A stretch of DNA of 11,849 bases from DATKKK01 sp964354625 (lineage in GTDB: Archaea; Thermoproteota; Bathyarchaeia; Bathyarchaeales; Bathycorpusculaceae). A program made the position numbers and the translations under genes. Shown in pieces: positions 1 through 5,240 of this stretch. Position 1 is the first letter of the stretch; every line of letters starts with the position of its first letter. Under the pieces are notes generated by a model that worked only from the letters and a program-made list of their open reading frames with translations, did no database searches and was not told the origin of the DNA. Location: positions 1-11,849 of the forward strand of contig CAYHAK010000047.1 in NCBI GenBank assembly GCA_964354625.1. Direction: 5' to 3'.

Positions 1-1
1 A

Positions 2-472
2 ATGAATAAGATGAAAGTCCTTTTCTTGTGTGAACACAATTCAGCTAGATCGCAGCGCGCGCGGTGAACAGTATGAAGTCTTCAGCGCAGGCTCAAACCC
101 GACGCAAGTCAATCCTTTTGCCATTAAGATTATGGCCGAGATTGGGATAGATATTTCCAAGCAAGTTTCCAAGAGCATTAAAGAGTTTCGAAACAAGGAA
201 ATTGACCTCGCCGTATCCGTGTGCCGGAGCAGCGCCAAGTTAACGTGTTCATTGTGTTCCTCACCGATAGTCATGGGTAGACCAGAGATAATCAACACGT
301 TAATACCTGGAGCAAAACACTATCTCCACCATGGATTCAATGATCCTTCCGAGTGGACGGAAGTGATGACGAAAAGATCGCGGCCTTTCGACGTACAAGA
401 GATGCCATCAAAAAGTGGATAATCGATAGTTTTGCCGATCCAAAGATAGAAGACCTGAATAGCCCCGAATGA
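2..472 (+). pseudogene. arsC: Arsenate reductase ArsC (thioredoxin-coupled, LMW-phosphatase fold), broken
   Basis: Family role: reduces arsenate to arsenite using a C-X5-R phosphate loop and two further cysteines. Seen here: frame 2 starts at base 2 (or ATG 11) and encodes MKVLFLCEHNSARSQ, which carries the CEHNSAR (C-X5-R) loop. The frame then hits GCGCGCGCG (55-63) and a stop. Homology resumes in frame 0 with GEQYEVFSAGSNP, the VC/TC cysteine pair (VCRSSAKLTC) and HHGFNDPSEW. The roughly 10 residues usually found between SQ and the GE/GD block (MAE..L.. type) are missing, so about 30 bases are replaced by about 7. A second frameshift near 359-360 (consistent with loss of one G) moves homology back to frame 2: DDEKIAAFRRTRDAIKKWI, ending at TGA 470-472. 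With two lesions it should be non-functional unless the sequence is wrong. The upstream promoter lies outside the window. Confidence 0.8.
55..63. repeat. GC-tract site 1, inside arsC
   Basis: GCGCGCGCG preceded by A. It sits between the conserved phosphate loop and the next conserved block of arsC, in place of about 30 bases of coding sequence. Confidence 0.75.
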
Positions 473-494
473 AAACCGTTTTCATAGTGCGCTA

Positions 495-502
495 GCGCGC
501 GC
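495..502. repeat. GC-tract site 2, at the 5' edge of the C45 remnant
   Basis: GCGCTAGCGCGCGC context, with the exact 8-mer at 495-502. It lies 22 bases after the arsC stop, and recognisable C45 homology begins directly after it. Confidence 0.75.
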
Positions 503-956
503 AACAGTTAACGAGGCAGTTAAGTTTATTAAAAGTCTGCCTCGCACAGGAAGTGGGACCAGGCTTATAGCAGACAGTTCCGGCAAGGCTGTGGTGTTGG
601 AAGCTAGTGTGGAAGGGGTAGAGCTTCGTTATCCAGAGGATGGACTTTTGATATCGACCAATCACGCAGTCTGCCCAGCATTTGCGGGAAAAGATCGCTA
701 CAACGAGTACTTTGCGGATTCTCAGGCCCGATACAATAGGCTCCGTGAGTTGCTCAGCGAGGCGAAGATGGTGGACATTGAAATGGTGAAGAAAGCGATG
801 TCCGATCACGAAGGTGGAGTTTGCTCACACAAAGTGGATTCTTCCGGGCGCAAGGACAGCACCATTTGGTCCGTGGTCGCCCATCCAGGTGAGCGGCGGG
901 TAGATATCGCAGAAGGACACCCTTGTCGAACGAAATATCGAGCAGTGTGTTTCTGA
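495..956 (+). pseudogene. Acyl-CoA:6-APA acyltransferase / C45 peptidase family, 5'-truncated
   Basis: The family are Ntn hydrolases that self-cleave before a catalytic Cys near the middle of the precursor. Seen here: frame 0 is open from the GC tract and reads ATVNEAVKFIKSLPR, then LIADSSGKAVVLEASVEGV, DDGLLxxTNH-like (EDGLLISTNHAVCP), a block ending RYNRLRELL, SDHEGGVCSH, STIWSVVAHP and AEGHPC near the end. These match the C-terminal part of the family in order, so the 3' end looks natural (TGA 954-956). The N-terminal portion, including the processing site and nucleophile Cys, is absent. The only start candidate is a GTG at 591 without a clear ribosome binding site, which would begin inside the domain. 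Family assignment is from memory of motif order; confidence in truncation is high. Confidence 0.7.
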
Positions 957-961
957 GATAA

Positions 962-969
962 GCGCGCGC
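962..969. repeat. GC-tract site 3, between convergent genes
   Basis: AAGCGCGCGCTT, a perfect 12-base palindrome starting 4 bases after the C45 stop and ending 12 bases before the stop of the convergent minus-strand gene. The position would also suit a bidirectional terminator. Confidence 0.7.
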
Positions 970-982
970 TTGCGGGGTGTTC

Positions 983-1546
983 TTATCGGCTTTGATATTC
1001 ATCCTTCGAGACAGCTTGCTCTTCCGATTCAGCGACCCTGACCTCCACTGAGCTCTCGCTCTCCGAGTCCCCTAGAACATGGTTGCAGTACGGGCATACG
1101 CTGACTAGTCTGGTTTTGCCGCTGCTGAAGTCAAGCATGTTCAGGGGTTTTCCGAAAACCTTGTGGCATTTCGGACAGTTTACGACCATATTGTTTTCTT
1201 TCGCATTCTGAGCCTGAACCGGAGCTCTAACTTCACTAGCGACCGGCTTATTGTTGACATGCTTCACAATGGGTGTCTCGCCTTTGGCACTTCTCCAGAA
1301 ATCCAGAACCAAGACTGCCCCACCTAAAGTGGCTGGAACTGCCAGGCAAACATAGATGAAACGTTCAAAGGACCAGAAGGGCACGGCCCAACCTGTACTA
1401 AACACTAATCCGTAGTTGTAGAGATCACCGTGGACAACGCCGTCAAGCTTGTTTAGCAAGTAAACCACAATTGCTGAACTCACAAGCCACGCAATAACGA
1501 CTATACGCATCAACCAAGAACGTTGAGACGATCCACCATTGTTCAT
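983..1546 (-). CDS. 2-TM membrane protein with C-terminal zinc ribbon (paralog A)
   Basis: 187 aa of unknown function. Two hydrophobic segments (about residues 13-31 and 62-83) flank a short loop with the motif VVHGDLYNYGL. A polar linker follows, then a zinc ribbon with C124-x2-C127 and C151-x2-C154 around KPLNMLDFSSGK, and an acidic Ser/Glu tail. The window has a clear paralog at 10884-11423 that aligns from the first residue (MNN.../MNT...), which sets the start at ATG 1546 rather than further upstream where the frame stays open. The ribbon probably faces the cytoplasm (inference). A weak SD-like GGGTTCAGAT lies just before the ATG, and a TATA-like stretch at about 1566-1572 would allow a short leader. 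It could be a membrane-tethered nucleic-acid or protein-binding adaptor, but the sequence does not show which. Confidence 0.8.
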   Translation of the reverse strand: MNNGGSSQRSWLMRIVVIAWLVSSAIVVYLLNKLDGVVHGDLYNYGLVFSTGWAVPFWSFERFIYVCLAVPATLGGAVLVLDFWRSAKGETPIVKHVNNKPVASEVRAPVQAQNAKENNMVVNCPKCHKVFGKPLNMLDFSSGKTRLVSVCPYCNHVLGDSESESSVEVRVAESEEQAVSKDEYQSR

Positions 1547-1559
1547 AATCTGAACCCAG
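1547..1559 (-). promoter_or_regulatory. CTGGGTTC[A/T]GATT element, copy next to the start codon
   Basis: On the minus strand this is CTGGGTTCAGATT directly before the ATG of the 2-TM zinc-ribbon gene. A copy with one difference (CTGGGTTCTGATT) lies at 1603-1615. The paralog at 10884 has TTGGGTCTGAT at 10871-10881, also just before its ATG. It may be an extended ribosome binding site or a shared control element. Confidence 0.35.
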
Positions 1560-1711
1560 GCAAAACATAAGCGCAAAGAGCACAAAAGCATTATGAAACG
1601 AGAATCAGAACCCAGAATACGTTGTTTCAGCGCAACCGAATAGCCAGAACAGACTGACCACCACGCACGCCACGTCCAAGCGGAAGCTGCAGAGGCGCAC
1701 ACTGGTCTGCA

Positions 1712-2032
1712 TCAAGCTGGACATGCCTGTTCTAATTGCTTAGGGCTCAACGTTACCTTATTGCCCTTTTTCCGCGCGCGTCTTGCACTTTTTCCTACGC
1801 GCCCGAGATACTCGACCAAAGCGTTAACCGAGTCTACATATTCTTCTTCTTCAAGCGCTTCAACGTACTCGTTTGCAGCTTCAACGAGGTTTTCTCTTTC
1901 CTCAGTGGTCAAAGCCTGCGCAACTATGACGCCTTCAAGCCATTTGGCGGCTGCAACCTGCTTGTTCGGGTCCAGGCTTTCGATGGCTCGCCCGAATTTC
2001 TTCAGAGGTTCCAGACTGCAGGTCTTGCTCAT
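1712..2032 (-). CDS. Hypothetical small helical protein, acidic centre and basic tail
   Basis: 106 aa, not recognised. The sequence looks all-helical: an N-terminal amphipathic part (LEPLKKFGRAIESLDPNKQ), a central acidic run with EEEE at about residues 61-64, and a basic patch near residues 82-91 (SARRARKKGNK). No cysteine cluster, signal peptide or membrane segment is seen. The start at ATG 2032 is preceded by GGAAGA about 10 bases upstream, a modest ribosome binding site. A CGCGCGCG tract at 1773-1780 lies inside the codons for the basic patch and is read as ordinary Arg/Ala codons, unlike the intergenic GC tracts. The gene lies 165 bases upstream of the zinc-ribbon gene on the same strand. 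Confidence 0.6.
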   Translation of the reverse strand: MSKTCSLEPLKKFGRAIESLDPNKQVAAAKWLEGVIVAQALTTEERENLVEAANEYVEALEEEEYVDSVNALVEYLGRVGKSARRARKKGNKVTLSPKQLEQACPA

Positions 2033-2120
2033 GTGCTTTCGTCTTCCTTCAAGTCTCTTCTAGCCTAGACTGATTTCAGACTTGCGAATTGGAAATCAAT
2101 ATTGAGCATCAAGCCTAAAA

Positions 2121-2188
2121 CACGCGCCTTGTGGCTGAAACTACGATCGAAACAGCGTTAGATGGAGCATAGTTGCTTCAAGCGCGTG
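2121..2188. repeat. Imperfect inverted repeat upstream of mdh
   Basis: CACGCGCCTTG (2121-2131) and CAAGCGCGTG (2179-2188) are inverted copies differing by one base, with a 47-base spacer. Both arms carry a GCGC core, which resembles the GC-tract family but is degenerate. Confidence 0.4.
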
Positions 2189-2196
2189 GTAGTTAT

Positions 2197-2204
2197 GTTT
2201 ATGT
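2197..2204 (+). promoter_or_regulatory. TATA-like box for mdh
   Basis: GTTTATGT is centred about 28 bases before the mdh ATG (2229). No ribosome binding site lies between them, which suggests a leaderless transcript. Confidence 0.45.
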
Positions 2205-2228
2205 GAGGCTTGCCCGTATTCTGATTTC

Positions 2229-3140
2229 ATGATCTCAATAGTCGGTGCCGGAAGGATTGGCAGTTCAGCGGCATTCAGCATTCTAAGCCGCCGAATCAGC
2301 GACGTTGTCCTCATTGACATTGCAGAGAACGTGGCTCGGGGCGAGGCGCTTGACATGATGCAGGCGGCGCCTGCAATCGAGTTCGACGGCAAGATCAAAG
2401 GCACGAGCGACTACGGCGAAATGGAAGGCTCAGAACTGGTGATAGTAACCGCCGGGCAAGCTAGACAGCCTGGGATGAGCAGGTCCGACCTTGCAGCCAA
2501 GAACGCCAAAATCGTCAAAAACGTCGTGAAGGAGGTTGTGCACTACGCGCCTGAATGCAGGCTAATGATGGTGACAAATCCCGTTGACGTGATGACTTAC
2601 GTGGCCTACAAGGAATCGGGGTTTAGACGAAACCGCGTTTTTGGGATGGGGAACATCTTGGACACGTTGCGGTTCAGGTCGTATATTGCGACGGAGCTGG
2701 GGGTTTCGCGTGAGGACGTCCGGGCCTTGGTGATTGGTGAGCATGGAGACAGCATGGCGCCTCTCGTGAACTACGCCTCGGTCAGCGGAATACCGATAGC
2801 GAGCCTTCTTGAGAAGGCGCAAATAGAAAAGATCGTCAGTCTGACACAGAGCTCAGGCGGGGACGTGATCAAACTCAAAGGGAGCACGGTCTACGCGCCT
2901 GCGGCGGTAATTGCGATCATGGCTGACGCCGTGCTTCGAGGCCGGAACAGAGTGATGAGCGTGTCCACCTTCCTGCAAGGAGAATACGGATTCTCAGACG
3001 TAACCGTGGGCATTCCATGCGTCTTGGGAAAGGACGGCGTCCAGAAAATACTGGAGCTGAAACTTGACTTCGAAGCAAGAGAGGCCCTCGAAAAATCGGT
3101 TGCGGCGATAAAAGAAGACATAAGCAAGATGAAAGAATAA
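2229..3140 (+). CDS. mdh: Malate dehydrogenase (LDH-like, NAD-type)
   Basis: 303 aa, full length for the LDH/MDH superfamily. It catalyses malate/oxaloacetate interconversion in the cytoplasm (citric-acid-cycle segments). Seen: Rossmann loop GAGRIG (6-11); acidic D30 at the end of beta-2, favouring NAD over NADP; substrate-loop RQPGMSR with R79 at the specificity position (Arg means malate, Gln would mean lactate) and R85; VTNPVD with N117; LDTLRFR with D145 and R148; and GEHGDS with the catalytic H172. All catalytic residues are present. The start at ATG 2229 immediately precedes the first beta strand, and a TATA-like box about 28 bases upstream with no SD suggests leaderless expression. Its higher GC and intact frame contrast with the decayed small genes around it. 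Confidence 0.95.
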   Translation: MISIVGAGRIGSSAAFSILSRRISDVVLIDIAENVARGEALDMMQAAPAIEFDGKIKGTSDYGEMEGSELVIVTAGQARQPGMSRSDLAAKNAKIVKNVVKEVVHYAPECRLMMVTNPVDVMTYVAYKESGFRRNRVFGMGNILDTLRFRSYIATELGVSREDVRALVIGEHGDSMAPLVNYASVSGIPIASLLEKAQIEKIVSLTQSSGGDVIKLKGSTVYAPAAVIAIMADAVLRGRNRVMSVSTFLQGEYGFSDVTVGIPCVLGKDGVQKILELKLDFEAREALEKSVAAIKEDISKMKE

Positions 3141-3262
3141 GCTGATCACACGCTCTTGACATGCGATTAGAAGTCTCGAAGTAGCGCAGAACGCGACGCA
3201 GCACACGCGACAAAGAACTGTATTTGCCAAACAATAAAACATTGAGATAGGAGAAAGAGCGG

Positions 3263-3598
3263 TTGAAGATGAGATTCGATCTGCACGGATTCGGACATCG
3301 AGTACTGTTGTATGTGGCCATCGTCGCTGTCATTCAAGTGACCCTCGGGCTAATGCTGCTGGCCTCTAGAGGTCCGTACGCGCACGGCGCAGTAGGTGCC
3401 CTCTATATAGTGATCATGGTGAATTTCGCCATGCTGATTCACAACCCGTTCGCCGTCCAGCCCAATCTCATCGTGGGATCATGGGGGTGGAACGTGTACT
3501 TCTCGACTGAGGTGCTGATGGGAAGCTTCTTCATGTTCTTGATAGCCCTCGCTCTCGGTGAGATTATGAACCTCTTGAGAATCAAACGGTCCTCCTAG
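3263..3598 (+). CDS. Hypothetical 3-TM membrane protein
   Basis: 111 aa, no family recognised. Three hydrophobic segments lie at about residues 14-34, 42-62 and 82-104, with a loop between TM2 and TM3 containing HNPFAVQPNLIVGSWGW. The N-terminus (MKMRFDLHGFGHR) and C-terminus (RIKRSS) are positively charged and probably both on the same side only if one segment is re-entrant. The start is taken as TTG 3263 because TAGGAGA (3247-3253) is spaced about 9 bases before it; the ATG at 3269 is the alternative. The open frame continues past the TAG at 3596-3598 (see the next entry). Confidence 0.6.
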   Translation: MKMRFDLHGFGHRVLLYVAIVAVIQVTLGLMLLASRGPYAHGAVGALYIVIMVNFAMLIHNPFAVQPNLIVGSWGWNVYFSTEVLMGSFFMFLIALALGEIMNLLRIKRSS

Positions 3599-3652
3599 AG
3601 CGAACAGATACAGAAGGCCCAGATTGCAGCGACAAAGGGCTTCAAGATATGG

Positions 3653-3832
3653 TTGAAGCATGTTAGAAAATTGAAGGGTCTATCAGCACGGCGGGCACTG
3701 GCTCTATTCTGCTTCCTCATCGTGCTTTTCTTCGTCATTGCAGTCTGCCTCTTCATCCCAGTCCTCATTCTCTTCTATCATGGTTTCTCACCACCTTCAG
3801 GTTCCGCGCGAAATTTGAATGGAATCAGCTAG
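3653..3832 (+). CDS. Possible small single-TM protein following the 3-TM gene
   Basis: The same frame as the preceding gene stays open for 77 codons after its TAG stop (3599-3832). It has no ATG, but TTG codons at 3653 and 3671 could start a peptide of 59 or 53 aa. It shows a basic N-terminus (LKHVRKLKGLSARR), one strongly hydrophobic segment (about 24 residues, LALFCFLIVLFFV followed by IAVCLFIPVLILF), and a short polar tail. The TM pattern looks like a real product, but no good ribbon of SD sequence precedes either TTG. Alternatives are TAG read-through of the upstream gene or a decayed 3' extension of it. Confidence 0.3.
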   Translation: MKHVRKLKGLSARRALALFCFLIVLFFVIAVCLFIPVLILFYHGFSPPSGSARNLNGIS

Positions 3833-3910
3833 CATTAAGCTTTCTGAAGACGAAATACTCATCGAGGATAAGGATTTCTAGAGAATAGAGACAGCAACTC
3901 TGCACGCGTA

Positions 3911-3918
3911 GCGCGCGC
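3911..3918. repeat. GC-tract site 4
   Basis: TAGCGCGCGCT. It is separated by only 34 bases from the next tract; the spacer has no recognisable coding content. Confidence 0.7.
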
Positions 3919-3952
3919 TTGACCTTGTTGCCTTGTTGACGCTTCGCGATTA

Positions 3953-3960
3953 GCGCGCGC
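3953..3960. repeat. GC-tract site 5
   Basis: TTAGCGCGCGCT. It lies 27 bases before the TATA-like box of the gene at 4030, so it could also affect that promoter. Confidence 0.7.
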
Positions 3961-3987
3961 TCATAGGATTGTGGGTTTGTGCTTAGG

Positions 3988-3995
3988 CTTATATG
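3988..3995 (+). promoter_or_regulatory. TATA-like box for the gene at 4030
   Basis: CTTATATG is centred about 38 bases before the ATG. Initiation about 25 bases downstream would give a short leader that includes GTGGGGA (4017-4023), an SD-like element. Confidence 0.45.
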
Positions 3996-4029
3996 TGAAT
4001 TCCTTCACCAACAGTAGTGGGGAATCGAA

Positions 4030-4329
4030 ATGGTAGTAAAGCACGTGTTCAGTTTCGATGTGCCAGCCGAGAAAATGGGCAGCTTTGTCAAATGGTGTGC
4101 TGAAACATCAAAACCCTTCTTCGAAAAACTGCCAGAAGTCAAGTCCTATGACGTTTATCAAACAATAGCTGGCAAACCTACGTTCGTGAAGGAAGTGATT
4201 TATGCAGACTTGAATGCCTTCAACAGCATGTGGCAAAAAGCTAATGACCCCAAGATTCAAAGAGTCATGGGCGAATTCTTCTCCTACGTAATGAACCTTG
4301 AAAGCAAACTGATAATGGAGATAGTTTAG
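4030..4329 (+). CDS. Small alpha/beta protein, NIPSNAP / dimeric ferredoxin-like barrel type
   Basis: 99 aa. The order of elements (strand VVKHVFSFDV, helix EKMGSFVKWCAETSKPFF, strand VKSYDVYQTI, strand TFVKEVIYAD, helix LNAFNSMWQKANDPKIQRVMGEF, final strand ESKLIMEIV) fits the dimeric alpha/beta-barrel folds such as NIPSNAP or antibiotic-biosynthesis monooxygenase-like proteins. The substrate is unknown. Start ATG 4030 has GTGGGGA about 7 bases upstream and a TATA-like box at 3988-3995. The stop codon TAG (4327-4329) is also the beginning of a GC tract, so the tract supplies the terminator of the frame; whether the original C-terminus was longer cannot be told from here. Confidence 0.65.
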   Translation: MVVKHVFSFDVPAEKMGSFVKWCAETSKPFFEKLPEVKSYDVYQTIAGKPTFVKEVIYADLNAFNSMWQKANDPKIQRVMGEFFSYVMNLESKLIMEIV

Positions 4330-4336
4330 CGCGCGT
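4327..4336. repeat. GC-tract site 6, overlapping a stop codon
   Basis: TAGCGCGCGT, in which TAG is the stop of the preceding gene. TTAAGCGC follows, a degenerate half-site. A further variant, ACGCGCGCCT, is at 4351-4360. Confidence 0.55.
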
Positions 4337-4466
4337 TAAGCGCAGGTAGTACGCGCGCCTCCAATGCCCTACAGCAGCAAATCCCTTATAGAGTGAGAGC
4401 GTAAGCATGATTCAGGAAGGAGACATTGTCTCTTGGATTCTGAGATTGCATATCATAAAGTGTGGT

Positions 4467-4472
4467 GCGCGC
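4467..4472. repeat. Degenerate GC tract (GCGCGC) before the zinc-ribbon gene
   Basis: GGTGCGCGCCGAG lies 14 bases before ATG 4486. It interrupts a 28-codon frame (ATG 4407) that has no recognisable homology. Confidence 0.35.
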
Positions 4473-4485
4473 CGAGGGTTGAGTC

Positions 4486-4728
4486 ATGATTGATGAAGGG
4501 GAATTTGCTGGGCTATCTTCTGTCAAGAAATGTCCAAAGTGTGGAGGAGCGCTTGAAGAAGGCTTGCTAGACGCACCTAGAGGTATAGACTGGTATACGC
4601 ACACGCATACAGGGACATTACTATCTCCATGGCACTGGAAGATGCCGAAGCTTCAAGCATTGAGGTGCAAGAAATGCGAACTCGTCCTCTTCCTTTATGG
4701 AAAGGCCAAGGTGTCAAGCCATGAGTGA
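4486..4728 (+). CDS. Small zinc-ribbon protein (DUF6487-like)
   Basis: 80 aa. Two CxxC knuckles, C16-x2-C19 (CPKCGG) and C61-x2-C64 (CKKCEL), flank a segment with GLLDAPRGIDW and a His/Thr run. This arrangement (CPKCGG.LE.G.L...I.W ... RCKKC.L..F.YG) resembles short bacterial and archaeal zinc-ribbon proteins of the DUF6487 type; the match is from memory and the function is unknown. ATG 4486 has a GAGGGTTGAG stretch close upstream, and CATATCATAAAG (about 4449-4460) may be its TATA element. The 3' end overlaps the next start (ATG 4721) by 8 bases, so the two zinc-ribbon genes were probably translationally coupled. Confidence 0.65.
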   Translation: MIDEGEFAGLSSVKKCPKCGGALEEGLLDAPRGIDWYTHTHTGTLLSPWHWKMPKLQALRCKKCELVLFLYGKAKVSSHE

Positions 4729-4913
4729 AATCAAGAAATGTGTCTCATGCAACGTAGAACTGCAATCTGCAGGAAGCCTCTTTCAGAACAGGTGGCACAA
4801 GCGGAGGATGGAATTTCATACGCGGAAAGTGGGCTGAACTCGGTGAAGACACGCTTCCATTGCGGATTTACGTATGTCCAAAATGTGGGAGAATCGAGCG
4901 CGCGCGCGAATGA
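4721..4913 (+). pseudogene. Second small zinc-ribbon protein, frameshifted, 3' end in a GC tract
   Basis: From ATG 4721 the frame reads MSEIKKCVSCNVELQSAGSL. Homology then continues in the +1 frame as FRTGGTSGGWNFIRGKWAEL, EDTLPLRIYVCPKCGRIE. One extra T in TTT (4781-4783) explains the shift; removing it gives a 63-aa protein with CVSC and CPKC knuckles and the FRTGGT...LPL.VYVCPKCG pattern of small archaeal zinc-ribbon proteins. The last residues after GRIE are coded by the GC tract (RAR) and then a stop (TGA 4911-4913), so the native tail seems to be replaced. As written it yields only a 38-residue peptide. The alternatives are a real pseudogene or a one-base sequence error. Confidence 0.65.
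4898..4908. repeat. GC-tract site 9, junction of two gene remnants
   Basis: GCGCGCGCGCG, the longest tract in the window. On its left is the zinc-ribbon tail; on its right a CBS-domain tail starts in a different frame. Confidence 0.75.
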
Positions 4914-5049
4914 TTCCCTAGCCGGGCTTCTAAGCATTACAGACGTGGTTCGCTCTCTAGCATTCTTGGAACACGCTGTTTCTTCGCTTTGCTCAAGGTG
5001 TAAGCTAAACAAGAATGTCGATGTTGCTGAAATAGAAGCCCGTGCTTAG
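4909..5049 (+). pseudogene. C-terminal remnant of a CBS-domain protein
   Basis: The open frame directly after the GC tract reads NDSLAGLLSITDVVRSLAFL and continues for 27 more residues to TAG. The pattern LAGLLSITDVVR is the diagnostic last strand-helix of a CBS domain (LvGiiTitDvvr), normally preceded by about 45 more residues of the same domain and usually another CBS domain. None of this is present upstream: the tract and the zinc-ribbon tail occupy that place. No start codon or SD exists, so it is most likely a dead 3' fragment. Confidence 0.55.
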
Positions 5050-5056
5050 AGCCTGC

Positions 5057-5125
5057 TTACAGAATTATCCGATACTTGCATTCGTTGTCACCACTGATAA
5101 TCGATCTCTCCCTAATGACTTCAAT
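5057..5125 (-). pseudogene. C-terminal remnant, V4R / hydrocarbon-binding-like ending
   Basis: On the minus strand, immediately after the GC tract at 5128-5135, the frame reads IEVIRERSIISGDNECKYRIIL and stops at TAA (5057-5059). The ending GD..C.YRI.L is typical of V4R (4-vinyl reductase)-type and L-2-amino-thiazoline-4-carboxylic-acid-hydrolase-like archaeal proteins. Only 22 codons remain, so the assignment is tentative. The rest of the gene is not on the other side of the tract. Confidence 0.35.
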
Positions 5126-5127
5126 AG

Positions 5128-5135
5128 GCGCGCGC
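5128..5135. repeat. GC-tract site 10, between back-to-back remnants
   Basis: ATAGGCGCGCGCTAG. The minus-strand remnant (5057-5125) and the plus-strand remnant (5139-5195) both begin at this tract and point away from it. Confidence 0.7.
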
Positions 5136-5138
5136 TAG

Positions 5139-5195
5139 AAATCGGAAACAACGCTACTGTTCAAGGGGCACCCAGTATACGAACAACTAACCTAA
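5139..5195 (+). pseudogene. Short C-terminal remnant, family unknown
   Basis: After the TAG supplied by the GC tract the frame reads KSETTLLFKGHPVYEQLT and stops at TAA (5193-5195). The composition is protein-like (FKGHPVYEQL) but 18 codons are too few to name a family. It is listed because it mirrors the remnant on the other side of the tract. Confidence 0.2.
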
Positions 5196-5218
5196 GAACA
5201 CCATGCACACGTTAAGAG

Positions 5219-5234
5219 ATAGCGCGCGCTATCC
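5219..5234. repeat. GC-tract site 11, 16-base perfect palindrome
   Basis: GATAGCGCGCGCTATC, the most complete palindromic copy. It lies 25 bases beyond the stop of the minus-strand beta-propeller gene, just past that gene's T-rich terminator. Confidence 0.75.
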
Positions 5235-5240
5235 GCTAAA

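Noticed and set aside
1547..1702. N-terminal extension of the zinc-ribbon gene to an ATG at 1702
   Set aside because: The paralog at 10884 aligns from the ATG at 1546, and the extension (Trp/Ala/Ser-rich) does not resemble the family.
1736..2068. Long plus-strand frames opposite the small acidic-protein gene
   Set aside because: They are antisense to a gene with a better start and a sensible protein composition; the plus-strand products are Phe/Ser-rich reverse-frame artefacts.
3819..3881. 20-codon frame MESASIKLSEDEILIEDKDF followed by TAG, open again up to the GC tract at 3911
   Set aside because: It could be the 5' piece of a gene cut at site 4, but there is no SD or recognisable family and the in-frame TAG adds doubt. 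Too short to list as a gene.
4407..4493. 28-codon frame starting MIQEGDIVSWILRLHIIKCG
   Set aside because: No family, no SD, and it overlaps the promoter region of the zinc-ribbon gene. It may be a remnant cut at 4467, but chance is as likely.
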